This document shows, piece by piece, positions 55,391-63,900 of a stretch of 64,000 nucleotides of DNA (its first letter is position 1; each line of letters starts with the position of its first letter). This DNA is from Sphingobacterium gobiense (GTDB lineage Bacteria > Bacteroidota > Bacteroidia > Sphingobacteriales > Sphingobacteriaceae): NCBI RefSeq assembly GCF_002980575.1, contig NZ_PVBS01000002.1:1364001-1428000 (forward strand), in the 5' to 3' direction. Under the pieces are notes generated by a model. The model was given only the letters and a program-made list of their open reading frames with translations, was not told where the DNA came from and did no database searches. The position numbers and the translations under genes were made by a program.

Positions 55391-55480
55391 CACTGCCGGA
55401 AGGATGATTCCACTGTTTTCTATATTCATAAAACCTACGTGGAGATAAAAACGTTTAGTGCAATTAGATTAGTGGAGTGA
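55391..55480 (+). pseudogene. Relic copy of an unknown gene's 3' end
   Basis: The frame CAC TGC... reads HCRKDDSTVFYIHKTYVE, matching HCRNNDSAIFHIDKAFAE in the longer relic at 58202-58566. DNA identity is visible across about 60 bases (for example GATGATTCCACTG against AATGATTCCGCT). Only about 30 codons remain. Confidence 0.5.
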
Positions 55481-55496
55481 TGTTATCAATAAAAAA

Positions 55497-55523
55497 TTTA
55501 TTTCGTTTATTTCGTTTATTTTT
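55497..55523 (+). repeat. Three 9-bp direct repeats overlapping a promoter
   Basis: TTTATTTCG occurs at 55497-55505 and 55506-55514 and as TTTATTTTT at 55515-55523. The last copy forms part of the -7-like element TATTTTTG (55517-55524). The downstream gene encodes a DNA-binding antitoxin-like protein 26 bp further, so these repeats may be its autoregulatory operator. Low-complexity chance is possible. Confidence 0.4.
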
Positions 55524-55549
55524 GTAGTGAAAACAGAAAGACGATAGAT

Positions 55550-56005
55550 ATGGAAACCTTAGATAGAATTAATCGACCTTCAAAAGCAGAGCAGAAAGTT
55601 GCAATGCAATCATACGATTCATTGGCAGCTGTTATTGAACAGCTAAGTGCAGAAAAGACTGAAATAGAAATAGAAGAGACCAAAGATAAAATAGTGGTGC
55701 CTTTACGTGCGCTTAAGCTATTTGGTGGCATACTGAAAGCTATGTCAGAGGGTAAGCCTATTTCAATTGTGCCACTTGCTACGGAGGTGACTACGCAAAA
55801 AGCTGCTGAAATGCTTGGCTGCTCCCGCCCTCATCTGGTTAAGCTACTTGAAGAGGGGAAGATTCAGTATACAAAAGTAGGAAAGCACCGCAGAATAGTT
55901 TTCGAAGACGTGGTGGAATACAAAAAGCAGATGAAAGCTGAGCAGAAAAACCACTTGATCGATATGATAAATCTTGACGAAGATCTTGGGCTGTATGATC
56001 CATAG
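55550..56005 (+). CDS. Excisionase-like HTH antitoxin
   Basis: A 151-residue protein. The N-terminal 75 residues are helical and polar, with EKTEIEIEETKDKIVVPLRALKL; residues about 80-125 are an excisionase-like winged HTH (TTQKAAEMLGCSRPHLVKLLEEGKI to GKHRRIVFEDVVEYK). Proteins of this type are antitoxins of PIN toxins, and the next frame (overlapping by 11 bp) begins like a PIN toxin but is truncated. So this is an antitoxin left without toxin, or an antitoxin that now acts elsewhere. A promoter with three repeats lies just upstream. Confidence 0.75.
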   Translation: METLDRINRPSKAEQKVAMQSYDSLAAVIEQLSAEKTEIEIEETKDKIVVPLRALKLFGGILKAMSEGKPISIVPLATEVTTQKAAEMLGCSRPHLVKLLEEGKIQYTKVGKHRRIVFEDVVEYKKQMKAEQKNHLIDMINLDEDLGLYDP

Positions 56006-56069
56006 TGTAAGATTTACGGCTGTACTGGATACTAATGTAATCTATCCGGTAATTATACTAAAGAAATAA
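55995..56069 (+). pseudogene. PIN-domain toxin truncated to 24 codons
   Basis: Starting at ATG 55995 within the antitoxin end, the frame reads MIHSVRFTAVLDTNVIYPVI, the first strand of a PIN RNase, whose first acidic residue is Asp12 (DTNV), then ends IILKK-TAA at 56067. The remaining PIN acidic residues and about 120 codons are missing. The toxin is certainly inactive. Overlap with the antitoxin of 11 bp is typical for such a pair. Confidence 0.75.
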
Positions 56070-56091
56070 GTAACCAGTGTTATTACAATTT

Positions 56092-57303
56092 TTATAACAA
56101 TACTCGAATATTAAAGTACAAGTCTTTATAGTCTATAAAATCTTCATATGCTATTCCTAAAGAAATTCTATTTATTGAGGATTTGTAATTGAAATTAAAA
56201 GATTTTAATATTTCTCCCTTGTAATTCAGTTGGTTATCAAATAGTGAAGCTGTCAATGAGGTGCTGAAATTAGGTTTTGAAAACCATTTGTAGCCATATA
56301 GATGTCCTCCAATTTTATTATAATTATGAGCAATATAATCTAACCCGATGCCGACCCCGATATTTTTTTTGAGGTTTAAGCCATATTTAATTTGGTGATT
56401 TTCGAATTTGCTTTTTATTTCATCAATATTGAGTATCCTATTCTGATAGTTGTAAGCCATAAAATCAGAAAGATTTGCGTTTTGGTAGAATATGTTCCAT
56501 TTACTGATTTGGAAGTTCAGATGATGGAATCCATCGTTGTCAAAGTTATATTGTAAGACAGTACTTCCGTTTATTTTTGTTTTGCCAATGTATCCTGCGG
56601 AATAAGACGAATAAAATCCTAGAGGTAATTTAGTAGCACCGCTATATCCGAGGTCCAAAGAATTTGATACATAACACATATTTGCCATTCCTCCTGAATT
56701 GTAACAGCCTTTTTTAGGTAAATCGTCTTGAAATGACGAATATATTTTTTGTAGATTTAATGTGTCTGCGAGATTTTTTATTAACTCTAAAACTACAATT
56801 GCTTCTGGAATGGAGTCTTGAGCATCTGGAGTCCAATAGCTTTTGAACCAATAATTCTTCCTGTCTGTATGTTCAATGATGTAGGTTATTCCATCGAACC
56901 CTCGCTTCCAGTTCGCTATAATGTTATCCGACTGCAAGTCTAAAATTCGCGAACTTTGGACGACGTTATAGATATTTTCTGCTTGTTTTTGTGAGAGGAT
57001 TATTTTATCGGATAATATCTCCGATTTATTTCTGTTTGCTTTTTTAGTATGGTAAATGTAATTTGTTATAGCTCCGTTATATTTCGTGCTATCTTTTGAA
57101 ATTTCAATGACTTGTCCGTGATCTCTAAATCTAAAATTAAATTCATCTGTAGACTTTTCAAAATCCTTTAGTTCTAAAGCCTTCTGAAGCTCAATATTTT
57201 TTTTGTACAAAAACGCTGTATCACCTTTTATTTCTTTCATTTGGCAAAACGTAGTCTGAAGCGACAGTAAAAGCAGAGCTGTGATAATATATGCTTTAAT
57301 CAT
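56092..57303 (-). CDS. Secreted protein of unknown function, beta-rich C-terminus
   Basis: About 403 residues from ATG 57303 (MIKAYIITALLLLSLQTTFCQ, a clear signal peptide; the frame to 57369 adds an unlikely extension). The first 190 mature residues are polar; about 215-403 alternates short strands (GYIGKTKINGSTVLQYNF, LNLKKNIGVGIGLDYIAHN, INRISLGIAYEDFIDY) like a small outer membrane barrel ending FNIRVLL. I do not know the family. A fragment of a second copy lies at 42205-42305. It stops at 56092, 22 bp after the truncated PIN gene. Confidence 0.6.
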   Translation of the reverse strand: MIKAYIITALLLLSLQTTFCQMKEIKGDTAFLYKKNIELQKALELKDFEKSTDEFNFRFRDHGQVIEISKDSTKYNGAITNYIYHTKKANRNKSEILSDKIILSQKQAENIYNVVQSSRILDLQSDNIIANWKRGFDGITYIIEHTDRKNYWFKSYWTPDAQDSIPEAIVVLELIKNLADTLNLQKIYSSFQDDLPKKGCYNSGGMANMCYVSNSLDLGYSGATKLPLGFYSSYSAGYIGKTKINGSTVLQYNFDNDGFHHLNFQISKWNIFYQNANLSDFMAYNYQNRILNIDEIKSKFENHQIKYGLNLKKNIGVGIGLDYIAHNYNKIGGHLYGYKWFSKPNFSTSLTASLFDNQLNYKGEILKSFNFNYKSSINRISLGIAYEDFIDYKDLYFNIRVLL

Positions 57304-57495
57304 AATTTTAGCAAGTGGTGATATTACAGCATTTAAAATTCTGGTCGTATATATATGTTCTACATTCATAATCAGTTAGTCGTTAAACAAATATATTAAA
57401 TTTTGTATCCGCCAACAAATAGTTATATTACCGATCCTAACGTGTCCAATTTAATTTGTAGACGTACATGTGCCACTCTAAGATAATTTTTTAAA

Positions 57496-58206
57496 ATGAT
57501 AATGCCATCCGACAAAGAATATAAAGTGACCAAACAGATAATGCTTGGTAGGGCAACCATCAACCCTGACTTTATTGAACTTGCTAACTTTATTGACCAA
57601 ACATTTGACGTTAAGACCGTCAATATCTTTTATGACACCATTGACAAAGGAAAAAGACCACGGCTGAACATTTGCTTTGAATTTGAACGAGAAAAGCAAA
57701 TCTTCAACGAGAAAGGCGGACATGTCAACCTTGACAGCGAAAAACAGAAAATTATAGCAGATAAGTTTAGTCAGACGTTAAAAGAGCAGAAAATTATAAG
57801 GCGAAAAGGACTTTTTGATGTTTTTACAAAATCCAAAAAAGAAAAATTTAGACCAGACAACGTTTGCGTTTATTATAGTGCCTTCGAACCAATAGCAAGA
57901 ATTGAAGCGAATGAAAATGTTCCCAAAGAAAAAATCGCTCAATTAAAAAAAGGACTTAACAGCAAAGACCTTTGGGAAATATCAAGGTGTTTTTCAGGGA
58001 CAACATTTTTCCTTTACACAGACCATCAGATGAAACAATTTGAAAATAGTGATGTAAGAAAATTGTGGGCTGACAAATACTTTGACCTTTTGGAACCATA
58101 TAATGAATTCGGTTATCTCAAACGCGAAAAATTCAACATTAATCTTGACAGCAAGGAAAATTTCGACAATAATTACGAGAGCAATTGGTATTATTACTAT
58201 AAATAA
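57496..58206 (+). CDS. Uncharacterised soluble protein
   Basis: A 236-residue soluble, Lys-rich protein, with no signal peptide, AT-rich and rich in Phe, Tyr and Asp. Features: HVNLDSEKQKIIADKFSQTL near the middle and YYYYK at the end. No family recognised. Its lower GC than neighbours and its place between truncated and mobile genes suggest transfer; an immunity-like role is possible but unsupported. Confidence 0.5.
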   Translation: MIMPSDKEYKVTKQIMLGRATINPDFIELANFIDQTFDVKTVNIFYDTIDKGKRPRLNICFEFEREKQIFNEKGGHVNLDSEKQKIIADKFSQTLKEQKIIRRKGLFDVFTKSKKEKFRPDNVCVYYSAFEPIARIEANENVPKEKIAQLKKGLNSKDLWEISRCFSGTTFFLYTDHQMKQFENSDVRKLWADKYFDLLEPYNEFGYLKREKFNINLDSKENFDNNYESNWYYYYK

Positions 58207-58566
58207 CCGCAGACAACCGGACGCAATATCTGGCCGCTATGCAATATTGTTACCAAATGCTGGAAGATATTTCGGATAGGTCTCGATGTTCCGCTTCTGG
58301 ACGACGGCACCCTGCGGCCTAGCTTAAGAAAGAAAGGCTTCCTCCCGCTCAATGATAGTATCTATATACATGCTTCGCAGATAAAATATGTCGATTTTGA
58401 AAAGCTTCAAATAGAAATCGATGACAATCTAGATCGGAATATGCGAAGAAATCTAAGAGGTGATGATGTTATTGAAAAGCTGCAACACTGCCGAAATAAT
58501 GATTCCGCTATTTTCCATATTGACAAAGCTTTTGCAGAGGAGATCAGAGTTATAATTGAGCGATAG
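58202..58566 (+). pseudogene. Relic of an unknown gene (3' end)
   Basis: One frame reads NRTQYLAAMQYCYQMLEDISD up to about 58275, then the frame shifts and another runs on: GLDVPLLDDGTLRPSLRKKG, SIYIHASQIKYVDFEKLQIE, RRNLRGDDVIEKLQHCRNND, ending EEIRVIIER and TAG at 58564. The coding look is strong but the identity unknown. A smaller copy of its last part is at 55391-55480. Confidence 0.5.
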
Positions 58567-58680
58567 AACTGCAGTAGCGTAGCGTTTTGCACCTACTTTA
58601 CAAACGAACATGTTCGATTTTTTTATTATAAAATGCTATATTTGAATCAATAACAATTATAACATGCTCCCATATTTATT

Positions 58681-59631
58681 ATGACCAATAAGAAACTATC
58701 AAAACCACCCAAGCAAAACGATGAATTGCTCAAAGGAGCGTTTGAAGAAAATTTTGCTGATTTTCTAAGATTTCTCTATCCCAACGCCGACCATATATTT
58801 GATTTCTCCAAGAGCATACAGTTTATGGACAAAGAGCTGCTGGCGATCGTGCCGGACAGAGAGCGGAAGAAAGGTAAACGAGTAGCCGATCTCCTGGCAA
58901 AGGTCTTTCTAAAAGACGGTACAGAAAAATATATCCTGCTCAATACGGAGATAGAGGGTGGCAATGATGTTAAATTTGCAGAGCGCATCTACCAATATAA
59001 TTATAGAATCAGAGATCGATATGATATTCCCGTAGCCACTATTGCAGTCTATACGGGAAGTCATAATCAACCGAAACCTTCTGAATACATCGATGTGGTA
59101 TTGGATACCTCCGTGTATTTCCGGTATCGTGCTTACCATATCTTTGACCACAGCGAGGACGAATTATTAGCTATGGACAATATCTTTGCCTTCCTTGTGG
59201 TGGCATGCCAAAAAGCATTACTGGAGGGAAAGATACCGGATGAGGAATTAGGTGAAGATAGGTTAACCATCGCCAAAACCTTGTTGTGTCATGACTACGA
59301 GCATGACCGTATTAAGAATTTTCTTATTTTTCTCAAAAATTTTCTGTATATTAATGATGCAGAAATAAATCGTATATTTGATGAACAGATTATACAATTG
59401 ACAGGAGGTACAATCGATATGGGTGTTATAGAAGTAGTAAAAAAACAGGAAAGGGAACAAGGGCGTTTGGAAGAACGTGCCAAAACGGCAAAGCTATTAC
59501 GTGAAGAGCGTGCTAAAGCTGAGGCTGAGAAAAGAGAGTCCGCAATCAAAATGTTGCAGAACGGATTTGATGTGAAGCTGATTTCTGATATACTTGGGTT
59601 GTCTATTGAGGAAATCGAGAATTTGAAATAG
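58681..59631 (+). CDS. Rpn-family recombination-promoting nuclease / putative transposase
   Basis: A 316-residue protein of the Rpn/PD-(D/E)XK nuclease-family transposase group. The nuclease core is at about 25-110: LKGAFEENFADFLRFLYPNA, KRVADLLAKVFLKDG and ILLNTEIEGG supply the D...ExE-type active site. The C-terminal third (about 240-316) is a Lys/Glu/Arg-rich coiled coil closing with DVKLISDILGLSIEEI, a small recognition-helix motif. Such proteins promote recA-independent DNA exchange. A dead copy of its 5' end is at 21004-21088. A terminator follows 23 bp downstream. Confidence 0.88.
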   Translation: MTNKKLSKPPKQNDELLKGAFEENFADFLRFLYPNADHIFDFSKSIQFMDKELLAIVPDRERKKGKRVADLLAKVFLKDGTEKYILLNTEIEGGNDVKFAERIYQYNYRIRDRYDIPVATIAVYTGSHNQPKPSEYIDVVLDTSVYFRYRAYHIFDHSEDELLAMDNIFAFLVVACQKALLEGKIPDEELGEDRLTIAKTLLCHDYEHDRIKNFLIFLKNFLYINDAEINRIFDEQIIQLTGGTIDMGVIEVVKKQEREQGRLEERAKTAKLLREERAKAEAEKRESAIKMLQNGFDVKLISDILGLSIEEIENLK

Positions 59632-59653
59632 GCTCTTAACAAGAATATATAGC

Positions 59654-59691
59654 ACAGGCGCTTCCTTTATCAGAAAGCGCCTGTTTTAATT
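59654..59691 (+). terminator. Rho-independent terminator of the Rpn gene
   Basis: ACAGGCGCTT (59654-59663) pairs perfectly with AAGCGCCTGT (59675-59684) and is followed by TTTAATTT. Well placed 23 bp after the Rpn stop. Confidence 0.8.
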
Positions 59692-59793
59692 TACAACCTG
59701 AACTACAATCTTACAGGACGTTTTAGCCATCCAAGTGATTAACAATAATATATCCGATCTCGACCAGAACCTCGAAGCCGAAGCATAAGTAAA

Positions 59794-59830
59794 AAGCCTT
59801 AGCTTAATTAGTAGCTAAGGCTTCTTTTTC
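59794..59830 (+). terminator. Second terminator-like hairpin
   Basis: AAGCCTTAGCT (59794-59804) pairs perfectly with AGCTAAGGCTT (59813-59823), followed by CTTTTTC. The A-run before the stem lets it act on both strands, so it may end leftward transcription too. Confidence 0.7.
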
Positions 59831-59848
59831 CTGTACCAGCAGATCTTG

Positions 59849-60060
59849 TCAGATTTGCGTATTGATCTTGGGTTTAATCGCCGGTGAATCTTTTAATGCA
59901 AAAAGACTACGCTTAATAGCGTTGATTAGTGTTTTCTGTATACTATAGTAGGAGAGACCCTGCGCTTGCTCAATTAACTTTTTTAAAGATACTTTGCGGT
60001 CAAACGCAAATTTTCTTTCTCTAGGTCTCCGTCATATAAATAAAAACGGTGTGAGAAGCC
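59849..60060 (-). pseudogene. Frameshifted coding relic, minus strand
   Basis: The minus strand reads GFSHRFYLYDGDLEKENLRL (about 60060-59992) and, after a shift, KVSLKKLIEQAQGLSYYSIQ, then SLFALKDSPAIKPKINTQI and TGA at 59849. Both parts look coding, but I cannot name the gene. Lies 45 bp downstream of the SIR2-like gene. Confidence 0.4.
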
Positions 60061-60105
60061 TAATGAGAACATCAGTAAAGGTGTGTGTAATACTTTTTGT
60101 GATCA

Positions 60106-60900
60106 TTATAATTCTTTGAGTAAATTTTTTGGATCGAAGCAGCGAATTAGTATATCTGTTCTGGGGAAAAGTAATGCTTTAACTCTTTTTCGAACCTTTT
60201 GATAATCAGGATTGATAATTATAATTTCCCTGATCATTTTACTTTGTGTAAATGTGCCATTTAGTAAAAGGCATAGTTCTGCATCCAATGGATCGAGGGA
60301 AAGACCGTATAGAAGAATAGTATTTGCCTCGGACAAGAACTTATATGTTGCGCAGTGATTATAACCTAAGGTGTCATTTTCGGCATCGCTGCGGTAGTTT
60401 TCCATGGAGGTTTCTGAGGGGAGGTAGATGTGTTCGTGCTGCTCGATGCTACCGTGAATATGAAATACTTTACTACTGTCAATATTGGAATATTTTTCTT
60501 TAACCCAGCGGTCAGCTGCATCATCAATTACCGTGTCCCAATTTGCAGATACAAAGCCAAATAAACTATCACGATGTCCAAGGACGAAATTATTTAAAAT
60601 TGACTCGAATTCCTCTCTAGGCTTGAGCGTACCATTTTGTTGTGCATTTTTTAACGAAAGACATACAATTTCCTTCATGGCGTTAATCATATCTCGTTCT
60701 TCATTTAATTGAGCCATGCCTTTAGGCGATTTGGAGTACAGTCTTAACGCACAGATGGATTTGGCGAATAGAAAGTTGGCAGTATCCGAATCCGTTTCCG
60801 CCCCATTTATCGGCCTAAAGCAACTAAGAACAGGTTCCCATGCATTTTGAACTGCTCCGGCTCCAATAAGTATGGCTATTTTATTTTGTTGAATTTTCAA
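60106..60900 (-). CDS. SIR2-like NAD-binding protein
   Basis: A 264-residue SIR2-like protein. IGAGAVQ (GAG at 13-15) is the nucleotide loop; FVSANWDTVID (near 118) takes the place of the SIR2_2 T-x-N-Y-D motif, with Asn and Asp kept; IHGSI (near 148) has the catalytic His; YGLSLDPLDAE (near 198) is the GxS motif. All core residues of NAD-cleaving SIR2 domains are present. No extra effector domain is visible. It lies 26 bp downstream of the helicase gene, same strand, so likely one operon. SIR2 proteins in such settings are NAD-depleting antiphage effectors. Confidence 0.75.
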   Translation of the reverse strand: MKIQQNKIAILIGAGAVQNAWEPVLSCFRPINGAETDSDTANFLFAKSICALRLYSKSPKGMAQLNEERDMINAMKEIVCLSLKNAQQNGTLKPREEFESILNNFVLGHRDSLFGFVSANWDTVIDDAADRWVKEKYSNIDSSKVFHIHGSIEQHEHIYLPSETSMENYRSDAENDTLGYNHCATYKFLSEANTILLYGLSLDPLDAELCLLLNGTFTQSKMIREIIIINPDYQKVRKRVKALLFPRTDILIRCFDPKNLLKEL

Positions 60901-60926
60901 ATCTGAAAGTGATTAGCTATTGATAA

Positions 60927-63900
60927 CTATAGCGGTTTCAAAAAGTCTCCGTCTTTTGTTATTTTTTCACTTTTTATGGCATAATTAATAGATTCTAATA
61001 TTGATCTTCGCATATCCTCCGTTACTCTCGAATAACCGAAGATTTTGGCTATTAAAGGAACCGCATTTTCGGGTTGTATTGCTATCGAATTCTCTACGAC
61101 TTTAGCAATAGCAAGATTCATTTCTTCGGGGGCAATGTAAATTAGTTTTCGTGAATTAGGGGTCAGAAAGCTTCTATCGCGAATAGTGGCAGTATCATTT
61201 TCGGGATACCATAAGAAGTCGTCTTTTCTAATGACTAATCCATTATCGACAGCATATGCGGTTGCATTCGTGATTGTTGCACGAATACGGCTACCAATTT
61301 TTGAAACTCCGTTTGCATCCGCTATTCTCCTTGCCATTTCTTCAAAATGTACAGGGCTCTCGATTTTTACTACTTCAGCTATCCAATTTCCAAGTATTCC
61401 ATAAGAGTAGGTGTGGAGTTCCTGAAAGGAAACTTCCGAAGGAAGGGTAGATACTACATATTTTTCGTAAGACTCAGTTTGCTCGACTTTATCCTCACGA
61501 ATCAAACTTTTTAAATCTTCCATTAATTCTTCTTCAACAGCATCATTATGTTCGGTCTGCATCCTTGCCTTTTCAATTGCTTCTATAAGCAATTGTAATT
61601 CTCCTTTTGGATTTCTAAACCAATCTGTGCTCCAAACATGGAATAGATTCCAACCCATGCTTTCAAGAACGGTGCTGCGCAACCTGTCACGATCCCTGGC
61701 AGACTTAGCATTATGATATGACCTACCATCACAATTTATTCCGAGCAAATACCTTCCGGGATGGTCGGTATCTACAACAGCTAAGTCTATATAGAATCCC
61801 GCCGACCCCACTTTTTCCCGTACCGTGTAACCTTGTTCCCGAAGTCCTTCCGCTACGATTTCTTCAAATGGTTGCGGTATGTATTCCATTTCTTCTTTGT
61901 CGCTCTCAAATTTTCCATGCTGTGCATAATATAGAAAGCTTTTTAATGCCCGTATCCCAAATTTTGCGTTTGGTCCGGGATTCATATCTGCAGCAGTTAT
62001 ATTGGTAAATACCTCACAACGGCTTTTTGCCCTCGTAATCAAAACATTCAATCTTCGCTCGCCACCTTCATTATTTAATGGTCCGAAACTCATCGGTACT
62101 TTTCCGTCTTCCGTCCTGCCATAACCAATACTGATAAAAATGACATCTCTCTCATCTCCCTGAACATTTTCGAGATTTTTGACGAAAAACGGTTCATTAG
62201 GATGACTTCTAAAGAAACTTTCTACATCCGGGTTTTTTCTACGGCGTATTTCAAGTGCATTTTGTATCGCCTGCATTTGCGCGGAGCTGAAAGCGACAAC
62301 GCCAAGACTTAATTTTGGGGTGTGTATTGCATGATGCATAACCGCATCTGCAACTTTATCAGCCTCTTTAGGATTCGTACGGGTTTTCCCCTTATCATAA
62401 AAAGTATCAGGTAAATGATTGAAGGCTAATCCCATTCTATTTTTTGATCCTGGGCTTGGGAAAATAATCAGCTTGTTTTCGTAAAACTCCTGATTTGACA
62501 AACTTATCAAGGATTCATGCCTGCTGCGATAATGCCAACGGAGCATACGCTGCGGCGCGCTTTGGGCATCGCACATGCCGAGAATACTTTGCATATCTGC
62601 CGTTACGTTTTCTTCATCTTCTGTTTCGGTATTCAACCTATCGAAGAAACTTGTAGGTGGCATCTGTTTCGTGTCCCCGACAACGACTAATTGTTTCCCA
62701 CGGAGTATCGCACCAAGAGCATCTACAGGGCGAACCTGGCTGGCCTCATCGAATATTACCAAGTCAAAATCGATGCTATCAGGAGGTAGGAAATTTGCAA
62801 TAGACATCGGACTCATCATAATCACCGGTTTGATTGCCTGAATGGCAAGACCGGCTTCCTGCATTAGCTTTCTTATAGGCATGTGCCTTGCCCTACGATT
62901 GAATTCACTTTTAAGTACATTTATCTGGCCACCGCCGTCTTGTCTAGGCACAGCTTCCCAATGTTTGAGCGCCACCTTAGCGATGTTGTAATATTGATTC
63001 AGGATATCGAGCCTCTTGAACTTTTCGATGATGTCTTCGTGATTAGAGCGTTCAAATTTTCGTAGATCGGGACTATTTAGCATGGCCTGCTCAATTAGTG
63101 ACTCGTACCATGATTTTTGTATAGCTGTCTTTAAGTGTGTTGATGCGTCAGGCCAGTTTGCCACAACGGTAATCAAATAACCTGCACCTTCCTTTTCTAT
63201 ATTTTCCTTAAGGACGTTCCATGATACTGCTTTGTGAATGTCAGGTAGATCGGCCGTCCAACGTTCTACCATATTTTTCTGTTCCTGAAAGCTATTTTCC
63301 TGAATTCCGCTATCATTTAAATCAAGGTGTACCAGCACGTTTCTTAGAGCCTCACCTTGAGTGTGTAGCACAGATTTTAAATCATTTGCGTATTGAGCTG
63401 CCAATTCTGGTTTCTCATTTTTTTCTAAATAATTAAGAATCGGTGCAAGGATTTCTCCTTTTTGAACGGCGGCATGTACAGACTGCAGATATTCGAATGC
63501 GTTTTGAACAGCATTCCAATCGGTGCGTTTTTTTTGCCAATAGTTCCCAAACAATCTTGTCGCTAATGGTTCGAGCGAAGATAGGGTAGCACTAAGACGC
63601 TTTCCTTCCATCATGGCATTCACATATTCTATCTTCGTTTCAAGTTCGGCAGGCGCGGTTGTGTTTAACAATCCTTTTAATTGTTTTACCGCTTTTTTAT
63701 AATCGCCGATAAGGAACTTATACCACTTTTTACCATGTGCAATAAGGTTTTGGCGTATTTCCAGTACGTTATGTTCCCATGCTTCAGGAATGAACACCGA
63801 ATCAAACTTCAGGTGTAAATCCCTGAGACGGATCCCGGTGTCAATAACTTCGGCAATATCCGCCTTGTTGTCTAGCCATGCCGTATCTGTAATTGCCATC

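Larger units (their letters stand above)
54944..55549. other. Gap with AT-rich sequence and a relic
   Basis: The first 440 bp show no ORF. A relic (55391-55480) and a 9-bp repeat block (55497-55523) at its right end are listed separately. Confidence 0.45.
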
